Positions 23,405-30,920 of a DNA stretch of 40,488 nt are shown here, one piece after another. Each line of letters opens with the position of its first letter. The stretch's first letter is position 1. A model generated the notes under the pieces. It did no database searches. It was given only the letters and a program-made list of their open reading frames with translations, and was not told where the DNA came from. Origin of the DNA: Elusimicrobiota bacterium. GTDB lineage: Bacteria > Elusimicrobiota > Elusimicrobia > Elusimicrobiales > UBA9959. The stretch covers positions 1 to 40,488 of the forward strand of contig JAAYVG010000049.1 of the NCBI GenBank assembly GCA_012517285.1, in the 5' to 3' direction. Made by a program: the position numbers and the translations under genes.

Positions 23405-24262
23405 TTATCTCACTATAAGATCAATTATAAAATCGATCAGCCTGCTCTTTGTTATATTATTTTTATTAAACTCTGTAAAATATATGCCGTTTTGGGTTAG
23501 AGCATTTTCTATATCATATTTTAATTCCACCGGCATCTCTCCAACAAGTACTACTGCTATAACCTTTTCAGAGTCTGCGTTTAAGAGCATGGCTTCCTTT
23601 GAAAAACTATCATCATATCTCATAACAAATGCCCTTTTTATAAACATTGGTTTTTCTTGACAAGATTGGGTTATATCATCAACACCTTTAAGGCACTCTG
23701 TAAATATTTTATCATCATCAGAGCTGTATATAAATCCAACATTCTTTATCCTTTCCCCATCAACATTTGGTGGGGGATCCTTTGATATCAAAGCATTTAA
23801 TTCGTCAGAAAAACTATTTATAGGAAAATCATTTTTTCTGTCCTCAACTACGGGTATGGTGTTTGCTGTATTATTTTCTGTAGTAATATTAAACTTTTTT
23901 TCGTCACTGCTTATATCCTCGTGATTTGGTTCACTTGTGTTGTTCAGTCCAAGACCCTGATTTTCTGCTGCACCGCTATTCTCATCAACGTTCAGATTTA
24001 GTTTAATCTCGATTTCTTCATCTTTTTTTAAAACGCTGTTGCTGTTTATTTCAGTTGGGTTTATGGATGATGAAGTTTCTTTTTCTGGGTTGTCCTGATT
24101 TTTATCTGTTCCTTCCATTTTTTGATCTTCATTTATATCATTTATGCTGTTAAGTATATCAGGCATCTTTTCCAATAAAGAATCAAGATTTCCAAGTACA
24201 TCCTCATAACCTTCTTTCTTTTCTTTTTCATTATCACTTTTTTCTTTGTCTTGCATAACCAT
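23405..24262 (-). CDS. Acidic low-complexity protein with C-terminal alpha/beta domain
   Basis: A protein of about 285 residues with no recognised family. A short helical head (DVLGNLDSLLEKMPDILNSI) is followed by about 130 Asp/Glu/Asn/Ser-rich residues without fold signature. The C-terminal ~115 residues look folded, with strand-helix alternation: NVGFIYSSDDDKIFTECL, KRAFVMRYDDSF, KVIAVVLVGEMP and LIDFIIDLIV. The ATG at 24262 was chosen because TATAAT lies 12 bp upstream and GAGAG just before; an upstream GTG at 24283 overlaps that promoter box. It is translationally close to the DnaA-like gene (2-bp gap), so the two probably act together. Function unknown. Confidence 0.65.
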   Translation of the reverse strand: MVMQDKEKSDNEKEKKEGYEDVLGNLDSLLEKMPDILNSINDINEDQKMEGTDKNQDNPEKETSSSINPTEINSNSVLKKDEEIEIKLNLNVDENSGAAENQGLGLNNTSEPNHEDISSDEKKFNITTENNTANTIPVVEDRKNDFPINSFSDELNALISKDPPPNVDGERIKNVGFIYSSDDDKIFTECLKGVDDITQSCQEKPMFIKRAFVMRYDDSFSKEAMLLNADSEKVIAVVLVGEMPVELKYDIENALTQNGIYFTEFNKNNITKSRLIDFIIDLIVR

Positions 24263-24274
24263 CTCTCTAAATAA

Positions 24275-24320
24275 ATTATACACTATTTATTAAATCAAAT
24301 ATCAATAAAAATGTTATAAT
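24275..24320. promoter_or_regulatory. Divergent -10 boxes between the acidic protein and the aminotransferase
   Basis: On the minus strand TGTATAAT (box at 24280-24275, extended -10) lies 12 bp before the ATG at 24262. On the plus strand TATAAT (24315-24320) ends only 6 bp before the ATG at 24327, which has no Shine-Dalgarno sequence. That spacing is what a leaderless transcript would have. No good -35 is visible. Confidence 0.55.
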
Positions 24321-24326
24321 AAATTT

Positions 24327-25751
24327 ATGATAACCAAAAAAAATCTAAATCCAAACTTACTACGAGCAGAATACGCTGTAAGAGGCGAAATAGTACAGCG
24401 CGCTTATGAGCTTGAAAAAGAAGGGAAAAAGATTATCTACTGTAACATAGGTAATCCTCAGGCTCTCAAGCAAAAGCCTATAACATATGTCAGACAGTTG
24501 TTGTGTCTAACAGAATACCCTACACTTATCACTGATCCCATTGCAAAGAACAGCTTTCCATCGGATGTCATTGAAAAGGCAAAATATGTTTTAAGCGAGA
24601 ATCCTATCGGGCTCGGTGCATACAGTCAGAGCGAGGGTATGGTATTCATAAGAAAGGCTATAGCTCAGTTTATAAAAAACAGGGATGGGATTGAATCTGA
24701 TCCTACAAGGATCATCATTACCGATGGTGCATCAAAGGCTATACAGTCTGTATTTACACTCTTGATGAAAAATTCAAACTCAGGATTTATGACCCCCATA
24801 CCTCAGTATCCGCTTTACAGTGCCACAATAGAGCTTTACGGTGCCAAGCAGATAAAGTATTATCTTGATGAGGAAAAGCACTGGGAGTTAAATGAGTCAG
24901 AGTTGGAGTCAAGCATAAAAGAAGCCAAAAAGAGTGGCATAGAGCCTGTTGCAATAGTTGTGATCAACCCGGGGAACCCTACTGGTGCAGTGCTCTCAAA
25001 AGAAAATATAAAAATGATAATCAACTTCGCAAGAAAACATGATATATCAATACTTGCTGATGAGGTCTATCAGGAAAATATTTACTCTGAAAACAATAAG
25101 TTTTACTCATTTGCGAAGATTATGAATGAGATGAAGATAACAGATGTTCCACTTTTCAGCTTTCACTCCACATCAAAGGGTTTTTTTGGTGAATGCGGAC
25201 ACAGGGGTGGTTATGCTGAGATAAGAAATCTTCCTGCTGAGGTTTATGAGGAGATAGTAAAACTTCAATCAATAGGTCTGTGTTCAAATACTGCTGGTCA
25301 GATAGTAACCTATGCGATGGTGAATCCTCCTAAGGAAAACGAGGAAAGCTATGATTTGTATATAAAAGAAAAGACAGCAATACTCAAGGAGTTAAAGAAG
25401 AAAGCTGAAATACTTGCTGAAGAAATCAATAAAATAAAGGGCATGTCTCTTAAGTCTCCGCAGGGAGCTATGTATGCATTTGTGAGGATAGATCTGCCTG
25501 ATGAAAAGGGTGTAAATCTTAAAAATATGACTGAAAAAGAGATTTCTGAGTATGAGGCCAAAAGGGATGGTGAATATTGTCTTAGACTTCTTGAGGAGAC
25601 TGGTATATGTGTGGTTCCCGGTTCTGGTTTTGGCCAGAAACCTCATACATATCATTTCAGAATGACATTCCTTCCACCGCTTGAAGATATAAAGGAGCTT
25701 GTAAAAAAATTGAAGGATTTTCATCTGAAGTATTTAAAGAGGTTTGAATAG
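24327..25751 (+). CDS. Alanine aminotransferase-type class I/II aminotransferase
   Basis: A 474-residue PLP enzyme that fits the eukaryote-like glutamate-pyruvate transaminase group, interconverting alanine/2-oxoglutarate and pyruvate/glutamate in the cytoplasm. Family marks are GNPQALKQKPITYVRQ at the N terminus, VINPGNPTGAVLS, ILADEVYQENIY and the PLP-lysine segment SFHSTSKGFFGECGHRGGY. The C-terminal GICVVPGSGFGQ and HFRMTFLPP complete the fold. Length is normal for the group. The start has no ribosome site but a TATAAT box 6 bp upstream, so the mRNA may be leaderless. It stands alone before the hypA operon. Confidence 0.9.
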   Translation: MITKKNLNPNLLRAEYAVRGEIVQRAYELEKEGKKIIYCNIGNPQALKQKPITYVRQLLCLTEYPTLITDPIAKNSFPSDVIEKAKYVLSENPIGLGAYSQSEGMVFIRKAIAQFIKNRDGIESDPTRIIITDGASKAIQSVFTLLMKNSNSGFMTPIPQYPLYSATIELYGAKQIKYYLDEEKHWELNESELESSIKEAKKSGIEPVAIVVINPGNPTGAVLSKENIKMIINFARKHDISILADEVYQENIYSENNKFYSFAKIMNEMKITDVPLFSFHSTSKGFFGECGHRGGYAEIRNLPAEVYEEIVKLQSIGLCSNTAGQIVTYAMVNPPKENEESYDLYIKEKTAILKELKKKAEILAEEINKIKGMSLKSPQGAMYAFVRIDLPDEKGVNLKNMTEKEISEYEAKRDGEYCLRLLEETGICVVPGSGFGQKPHTYHFRMTFLPPLEDIKELVKKLKDFHLKYLKRFE

Positions 25752-25840
25752 TCCTTTTGATTTCTATCTCATATTGAATTTATCATTTTACAGATCTTAG
25801 CTGAACATGATTATTTTTAATTTTATGTAATGGAGATGAT

Positions 25841-26218
25841 ATGCATGAATGGGCACTTGCAGAGTCAGTTATAAAAACAGTTGAGACAAAACCAGAGCTT
25901 AAAAACAAAAAAATAAAAATACTCCTTGGTGAGCTGCAGGATATTGATGAGGAGATATTTAGATTTGCTATGGATGAGCTTTTAAAGCAGAGGGAGTCTC
26001 AGATAAAATACAGCATTGTTGTTGATGAGGCAGTATTTAAATGTAATGAATGTGGTAGGGAATTTTTTATGTCTGAGATAACAAAAAAAAGCAAGGCTCA
26101 ACGAGAAAACATCCATTTCATACCTGAGATGGTGAAGGCTTTTGTAAAATGTCCAGTATGTGACAGTATTGATTTTGATATAGTTAAAGGAAGAGGGGTG
26201 ATGATTTCGTATGACTAA
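25841..26218 (+). CDS. hypA: Hydrogenase/urease nickel-maturation protein HypA
   Basis: A 125-residue HypA. The N-terminal MHEWALAES carries the nickel-binding His2 (with Glu3), and the zinc site is two CxxC pairs, Cys68/Cys71 (CNECG) and Cys104/Cys107 (CPVCD). HypA delivers nickel to [NiFe]-hydrogenase (sometimes urease) together with HypB. The ribosome site is GGAGATGAT directly before the ATG. It overlaps the next gene by 8 bp. No hydrogenase structural gene is in the window, so its client is elsewhere. No nickel or cobalamin riboswitch could be recognised in the 89-bp upstream spacer. Confidence 0.92.
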   Translation: MHEWALAESVIKTVETKPELKNKKIKILLGELQDIDEEIFRFAMDELLKQRESQIKYSIVVDEAVFKCNECGREFFMSEITKKSKAQRENIHFIPEMVKAFVKCPVCDSIDFDIVKGRGVMISYD

Positions 26219-26909
26219 TCTTATAGATCCAAGAGAAAATATAATAGCTGAAAGATTTAAGGATGTGAAAAAAATTTTTCTTGTAAGTGGTTTTAAGGGT
26301 GGGATAGGAAAAAGTCTTATAAGCTCTTCGCTATCACTTGCGATGAATGATCTCGGGTTTAAAACTGGACTCCTTGATATGGATATAACATCTTCAACAG
26401 ATCATATAATACTAGGGGTTAAGGATAAATTTCCTGAGGAAAAAAATGGAATTCTTCCTGTTGAAATTTATGGAATAAAATTTATGAGTTTTTATTTTTT
26501 TACAATGTCAAAGCCATTTGCATTGAGAGGCAATGATATAAAGGATGCTGTGAAGGAACTTTTGTGTGTGACGGTATGGGATAAACTTGATTGCTTAATA
26601 ATTGATATGCCTCCGGGTTTTTCTGATGCTGCATTAGAGCTTATGAGGCTGATAAATAATTTTAAAGTCATACTTGTTAGAACACCATCACCTCTGTCAA
26701 TAGATATTGTCTCAAGAATGTCAGGGATTTATAAGGATAAGGGCTTTAAGACCATAATTGTTAATAATATGTCAAAGGATACAACTATGGGAAACAGCAT
26801 AAGGTATGATACAAGCATAGATGATGCCATAGGCAATGTAACTGCTATTAAAAAAACGCAGTTTTACAGAGATGTGTTATCGCTATCTTCGGATATGATA
26901 AAGGCTTAA
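26211..26909 (+). CDS. Mrp/MinD-type ATPase, probable HypB-equivalent
   Basis: A 232-residue SIMIBI P-loop ATPase with the deviant Walker A FKGGIGKSLISS, a switch-like GLLDMDITSS and DMPPGFSDAALELM. This is the Mrp/MinD group, not the GTPase HypB of Escherichia coli. In Thermococcus kodakarensis an Mrp/MinD-type ATPase fills the HypB role and forms a complex with HypA. The 8-bp overlap with hypA here makes that the best explanation. The CxxC found in Mrp/Nbp35 iron-sulphur scaffolds is not present, arguing against that alternative. The btuF-like gene starts 1 bp after its stop. Confidence 0.78.
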   Translation: MTNLIDPRENIIAERFKDVKKIFLVSGFKGGIGKSLISSSLSLAMNDLGFKTGLLDMDITSSTDHIILGVKDKFPEEKNGILPVEIYGIKFMSFYFFTMSKPFALRGNDIKDAVKELLCVTVWDKLDCLIIDMPPGFSDAALELMRLINNFKVILVRTPSPLSIDIVSRMSGIYKDKGFKTIIVNNMSKDTTMGNSIRYDTSIDDAIGNVTAIKKTQFYRDVLSLSSDMIKA

Positions 26910-26910
26910 T

Positions 26911-27708
26911 ATGATAAAAAATATTCTTATATTATTTATGTTCTTTGTATTTTTCACTCCATTGCTTTATTGTGCGAGAATAATTTCACTTCTTCCATCA
27001 TACACCGAGATAATATTCAGTCTTGGCAGTGGTGGGGAACTTGTTGGGGTGACCAACTACTGTAATTATCCTGATGAGGCAAAGAAGATAGAGAGGGTTG
27101 GGGATTATCTTGCTCCAAATGTTGAGAAAATTTATTTATTAAAACCTGACATAATATTTATTGGAGGATGGAAGAACAGTTTTATAAAGGATATAAATAA
27201 ATTGCATACTAACACTGTGGTAATTCCAGATGAAACAAGCATTGATGATATATACAGAAGTATAAGAGTGATAGGTAAGTATCTTGGCAAGGAGAATGAA
27301 GCAAACGAGCTTATAGGAAAAATGAAAAAAGAACTTGCTGAAATAAAGGAAAAGTCCTATAAAAAGGTTTATGTTGAGGTTGATGATGGTGGTTGGACAT
27401 CCGGGGAGAACAGCTTCATAAGCGATGTCATATCAAAGGCAGGCGGGATAAATGTTTTCAATGATATAAAAACCTCCTATTTCAAGGCTGATTGGGAGGA
27501 AGTCATAAAAAGAAATCCTGATGTCGTTATACTTTTAAACACATCTAAAAAAAGTTTTTTAAAGAGGCCAATGGCTTACAAAATATCAGCTGTTAAGAAT
27601 AAAAGTGTTTATATGCTTAAAAGTGAAGAAAGGGATATGTTATCAAGACCTAGTCCGAGGATTGTTGGGCTTATAAAAAAGTTAAATGATATTTTTAATA
27701 AAAAATAG
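26911..27708 (+). CDS. BtuF-type periplasmic metal-chelate binding protein
   Basis: A 265-residue ABC-importer binding protein of the BtuF/TroA-helical-backbone type. A signal peptide (about 1-21) precedes ARIISLLPSYTEIIFSLG, GVTNYCNYPDEAKKIERVGD and LLKPDIIFIGG, the usual BtuF pattern of the N-terminal lobe. The C-terminal lobe has VYVEVDDGGWTSGENSFISD and SRPSPRIVGLIKKL. Ligands of this family include cobalamin, haem and siderophores. Direct linkage to HypA and HypB suggests a nickel or cobalt compound, but the sequence does not settle it. First gene of a btuFCD set in the hyp operon. Confidence 0.82.
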   Translation: MIKNILILFMFFVFFTPLLYCARIISLLPSYTEIIFSLGSGGELVGVTNYCNYPDEAKKIERVGDYLAPNVEKIYLLKPDIIFIGGWKNSFIKDINKLHTNTVVIPDETSIDDIYRSIRVIGKYLGKENEANELIGKMKKELAEIKEKSYKKVYVEVDDGGWTSGENSFISDVISKAGGINVFNDIKTSYFKADWEEVIKRNPDVVILLNTSKKSFLKRPMAYKISAVKNKSVYMLKSEERDMLSRPSPRIVGLIKKLNDIFNKK

Positions 27709-27717
27709 CAGAAATCT

Positions 27718-28659
27718 ATGAATAATAGAATTAAGATAATTATTTCAGTGGCTGTCTTCATATCTCTTTCATATCTATCATTATCGCTGCCATTTGGCTG
27801 TGATAGCGATATACTCATCAATCTCAGAATCCCTAAGTTTCTTGGTATATTCATAAGTGGTTTTTCGCTTGCAACAGCTGGTATGGTGCTCCAGCTTGTA
27901 ACAAAAAATCCACTTGCGGATCCATTTGTTATTGGAACATCTGCTGGTTCAATGCTTGCGATAATACTGCTTGAAATCCTTGGAATATACAGCTATGGTT
28001 TTGTATCATTTTTTTTTATAACCATCTCAGCACTTTTTTTTACCTATTTAGCATACAGGATTTCAAGATTTTCTAATTCTGCATCCATTAATATGCTGCT
28101 CAGCGGTGTTGCAGTAAATTCATTTGTGCTTTCAATAATAGTTCTTTTTGTCATATTTTCAAAGGAGCAGAGCCTTTATTTCTTTCATCTCAGCTTTGGA
28201 AGCTTCTCATATTCAAACTATACATCAATAATTTATTCCTTTTTGACCATCATAGTATCATCTGTCTTTTTGTTGATAATGATGAACAGGATAAGCATAC
28301 TATCCTTTGATGAGGAAAAAGCCTCTACGCTCGGTGTAAATGTTGAGCGTATAAAATTTATTCTTTTTATTATTGTCTCACTGCTTGTATCTGCAAGCGT
28401 TTCGTTGAGTGGAATCATAGGTTTCATAGGTCTTATGATTCCTCATATAACAAGGTATTTTTTTAGGGGAATGAGCCTTAAATCTCTTTTTTTAATGAAC
28501 TCGGTCTATGGTGCATCATTTCTTCTTCTTGCTGATGTCATATCAAAAAAGTTTTTTTATCCACTTGAGATACCACCTGGTGTTATATCATCAATATTCG
28601 GTGCCATTTTTTTTATATATTTAGTGATGGGTTCAAACGGAAGAAAAAGGACAAATTAG
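27718..28659 (+). CDS. FecCD/BtuC-family ABC transporter permease
   Basis: A 313-residue integral membrane protein with about nine or ten membrane segments. The FecCD signature is clear: LRIPKFLGIFISGFSLATAG, GMVLQLVTKNPLADPFVIGT, and LSGIIGFIGLMIPHITRYF near the C terminus, where the coupling helix contacts the ATPase. It would form a homodimeric channel with the ATPase encoded next (1-bp gap). The start is 9 bp after the binding-protein stop, and the ribosome site is weak, fitting coupled translation. Confidence 0.9.
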   Translation: MNNRIKIIISVAVFISLSYLSLSLPFGCDSDILINLRIPKFLGIFISGFSLATAGMVLQLVTKNPLADPFVIGTSAGSMLAIILLEILGIYSYGFVSFFFITISALFFTYLAYRISRFSNSASINMLLSGVAVNSFVLSIIVLFVIFSKEQSLYFFHLSFGSFSYSNYTSIIYSFLTIIVSSVFLLIMMNRISILSFDEEKASTLGVNVERIKFILFIIVSLLVSASVSLSGIIGFIGLMIPHITRYFFRGMSLKSLFLMNSVYGASFLLLADVISKKFFYPLEIPPGVISSIFGAIFFIYLVMGSNGRKRTN

Positions 28660-28660
28660 T

Positions 28661-29419
28661 ATGAATAAAATAGTTGAGATAAGAGATCTTAAATTCTCAT
28701 ACCCTAATGGTAATAATGTTTTAAATGGTATTGATATGAATTTTTATGGTTCTGAGATCTGTGGAATATGCGGGCCAAACGGCTGTGGAAAAACCACATT
28801 ATTAAAAATCATTGCTGGAATATTTAAAAAATATTACGGTGATATAAGGATAAACAATTGCGAACTTTCATCGCTCGGATACAAAGAAATATCAAGGCTT
28901 GTTTCATATGTCCCGGGTGATATAAACACTCCATTTGATTTTACTGTTTATGATGTGATACTTATGGGTAGGGCTCCATATCTCGGTTTTATGGATTCAT
29001 ATAGTAATAGTGATAGAAAAGCAGTAGTAGATGTTTCTGATATGCTCGGTATAGGATATCTCTCTGAAAGATATTTTTCAAGTCTCTCAAACGGTGAGAA
29101 GCAGATAGTTCTTATAGCCCAGTCATTGGTTCAGAAAACCCCTCTTATCCTTATGGATGAACCAACCTCACATCTTGATATAAACCACAGGCTTAAAATT
29201 TTTGACACATTAAAAAAAGTTTCTGAAAAAGAAGGAGTAAGTATTCTGGTAGTAATCCATGATATAAAGCTTGCAGCTGATTATTGCAACAGGCTTGTAT
29301 TCATAAAAAATGGTGTCATAAGCCTTGATTCAAGAGCTGATAATATAATCAACAGTATAGAAAAGCTTTCTGATATATACAGTATATCTCCTGCCAGCGT
29401 AAAGAGATATATAGTTTAA
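28661..29419 (+). CDS. BtuD/FepC-type ABC transporter ATP-binding protein
   Basis: A 252-residue ATPase that powers the upstream permease. Motifs in order: Walker A CGPNGCGKTTLLKI (about 38-51), Q-loop SYVPGDINTPF (Gln replaced by Gly-Asp at the usual place), signature LSNGEKQIVLIAQSL, Walker B LILMDEPTSHLDI and H-loop VVIHDI. The signature is LSNGE rather than LSGGE, a tolerated variant. It starts 1 bp after the permease stop and closes the five-gene hypA operon. No terminator is obvious downstream. Confidence 0.9.
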   Translation: MNKIVEIRDLKFSYPNGNNVLNGIDMNFYGSEICGICGPNGCGKTTLLKIIAGIFKKYYGDIRINNCELSSLGYKEISRLVSYVPGDINTPFDFTVYDVILMGRAPYLGFMDSYSNSDRKAVVDVSDMLGIGYLSERYFSSLSNGEKQIVLIAQSLVQKTPLILMDEPTSHLDINHRLKIFDTLKKVSEKEGVSILVVIHDIKLAADYCNRLVFIKNGVISLDSRADNIINSIEKLSDIYSISPASVKRYIV

Positions 29420-29461
29420 TAAAACACTGTTTAGAATTTAATGGAAAATATTATCGTATAA

Positions 29462-29533
29462 ATTGATTATTGCATAAAATCAATATCAGAATGCTATTGA
29501 CATATCAAGTGCCTTTTGTTTCTGTGTCAATAG
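29462..29533. promoter_or_regulatory. Inverted repeats upstream of the subtilase
   Basis: In the 192-bp spacer there are two inverted repeats. ATTGAT (29462-29467) pairs with ATCAAT (29479-29484), and CTATTGACA (29494-29502) pairs perfectly with TGTCAATAG (29525-29533) around 22 bases. They may be a structured leader or operator. No T-run follows. No known riboswitch is recognised. Confidence 0.35.
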
Positions 29534-29611
29534 GACTAAAAATCTTGAAAAATAAAGGATTAAAATGTAAAAATATGATAAGTTGTAGAATTTTTTTTTC
29601 AAGGAGTGATA

Positions 29612-30808
29612 ATGAACAGAATTATTTTGATTGTGAGTATGTTATTTCTTTATTCATATGGATATTCTGCACAAAAGATAGTTATGATTAAAGAAAATAA
29701 ATCTATATCCTTGACACAGAGTGATATAGAAAATATGGGTGGGAAGATAGTTAGAAGGCTTGATTTCATAAACGCTGTTGTTGTTGATTTTCCTGATTAT
29801 ATAAAGGATGCTGAGATATATTCACTTGACAGCGTTAAAAGTGTTGAGGATGATAAATATATCAAGTGGATAGAAGAAGTCGATTATCCTGCTTTTCCAT
29901 CGGTTGAGGATGTTTCTAAAAACATAGAATTAAATAATTATGATTATGATATATCTGTTCCATCGTTTGTTGTTGAGAGATTGAGTGATGAAGAGATGAA
30001 AGAAATACCATGGGGGGTTAAAAGGCTTAATGCATATTCAGCATGGGATAGGACTACAGGAAAAGGTGTAAAGGTTGGTGTTATAGATACAGGCATAGAT
30101 TATAACCATACTGATCTGGCTAAAAATTATGCTGGTGGGTATAATGTTATATTTACAACGAAAACTCCACTTGATGACCAAGGGCATGGAACCCATGTTG
30201 CAGGAACAATTGGTGCTGTTAAAAATTTAAAGGGTGTTATAGGTGTTGCACCTGATGTGAGTCTTTATGCTATTAAAGTTCTGGATTCAAGCGGTTCGGG
30301 CCAGTATTCATGGATAATAGATGGAATACAGTGGGCTGTAAATAACAAGATGGATGTTGTTAATATGAGTTTGGGTGCACCACAGGGAAGTGATGCATTA
30401 AAGGCAGCCATTGATGCAGCTTACAAAGCTGGTGTAGTGATTGTGTGTGCTGCAGGAAACGATGGTGGAGCAGTAAACTATCCTGCTAAATATCCAGGGA
30501 CAATCGCTATTTCTGCTCTTGATTCATCGGATAAAATAGCATCCTTTTCATCAAGGGGTGCTGAGATAGCATTTATTGCTCCCGGTGTAAACATAAATTC
30601 AACATATAAGGGTAATTATTACAGAACAATGAGTGGGACATCTATGGCAAGTCCTCATATAGCAGGTTTGAGTGCTCTTGTGGTTGGGCTTGGTGTTAAA
30701 GATCCTGATGAGGTTAAGTCTATGCTCATCAAAGCTGCTGTAAAGCTTCCAAACCTTAAGGACACTGAACAGGGATACGGGCTTATTGATGCGTCAAGAC
30801 TTAAATAG
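29612..30808 (+). CDS. Secreted subtilisin-like serine protease (S8)
   Basis: A 398-residue protease precursor. A signal peptide (about 1-20) is followed by an I9-type inhibitor propeptide (about 22-90, VMIKENKSISLTQSDIENM), a short linker, and the catalytic domain (about 135-398). The triad is Asp159 (VGVIDTGIDYNHTDL), His192 (DDQGHGTHVAGTIG) and Ser344 (MSGTSMASPHIAG), with oxyanion Asn283 (AAGNDGG). All catalytic residues are present, so it should be active after propeptide removal. The ATG at 29612 has AAGGAG 5 bp upstream; an overlapping GTG at 29606 is less likely. A strong hairpin follows, so it is a single transcription unit. Confidence 0.93.
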   Translation: MNRIILIVSMLFLYSYGYSAQKIVMIKENKSISLTQSDIENMGGKIVRRLDFINAVVVDFPDYIKDAEIYSLDSVKSVEDDKYIKWIEEVDYPAFPSVEDVSKNIELNNYDYDISVPSFVVERLSDEEMKEIPWGVKRLNAYSAWDRTTGKGVKVGVIDTGIDYNHTDLAKNYAGGYNVIFTTKTPLDDQGHGTHVAGTIGAVKNLKGVIGVAPDVSLYAIKVLDSSGSGQYSWIIDGIQWAVNNKMDVVNMSLGAPQGSDALKAAIDAAYKAGVVIVCAAGNDGGAVNYPAKYPGTIAISALDSSDKIASFSSRGAEIAFIAPGVNINSTYKGNYYRTMSGTSMASPHIAGLSALVVGLGVKDPDEVKSMLIKAAVKLPNLKDTEQGYGLIDASRLK

Positions 30809-30827
30809 TTTCTGAGCTAAGAAATTT

Positions 30828-30889
30828 AAAGGGTGTGATATCATTCTGGTTTGAAAAAGGCCGCATTGAGTGGTTGTCACACCCTTTTT
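30828..30889 (+). terminator. Long-loop hairpin with T-run
   Basis: AAAGGGTGTGA (30828-30838) pairs perfectly with TCACACCCTTT (30877-30887), followed by T's to 30889. The loop is 38 bases. It sits 20 bp after the subtilase stop and is a likely Rho-independent terminator. Confidence 0.65.
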
Positions 30890-30906
30890 ATTTGTATGTC
30901 AATTTT

Positions 30907-30912
30907 TATAAA
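30907..30912 (+). promoter_or_regulatory. -10 box of the radical SAM gene
   Basis: TATAAA ends 8 bp before the ATG at 30921, with no Shine-Dalgarno sequence, immediately after the preceding terminator. The arrangement suggests a leaderless or nearly leaderless mRNA. Confidence 0.4.
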
Positions 30913-30920
30913 ATTTATTA

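Noticed and set aside
25752-25840. Cobalamin or nickel riboswitch before hypA-btuFCD
   Set aside because: The spacer is 89 bp and shows no B12-box-like or conserved aptamer sequence.
26211-26909. Iron-sulphur scaffold Mrp/Nbp35
   Set aside because: No CxxC cluster ligands are present, and overlap with hypA favours a HypB role.
29420-29611. RiPP precursor peptide for the radical SAM enzyme
   Set aside because: No short frame with a ribosome site and leader-like composition was convincing, and a terminator separates this area from the radical SAM gene.
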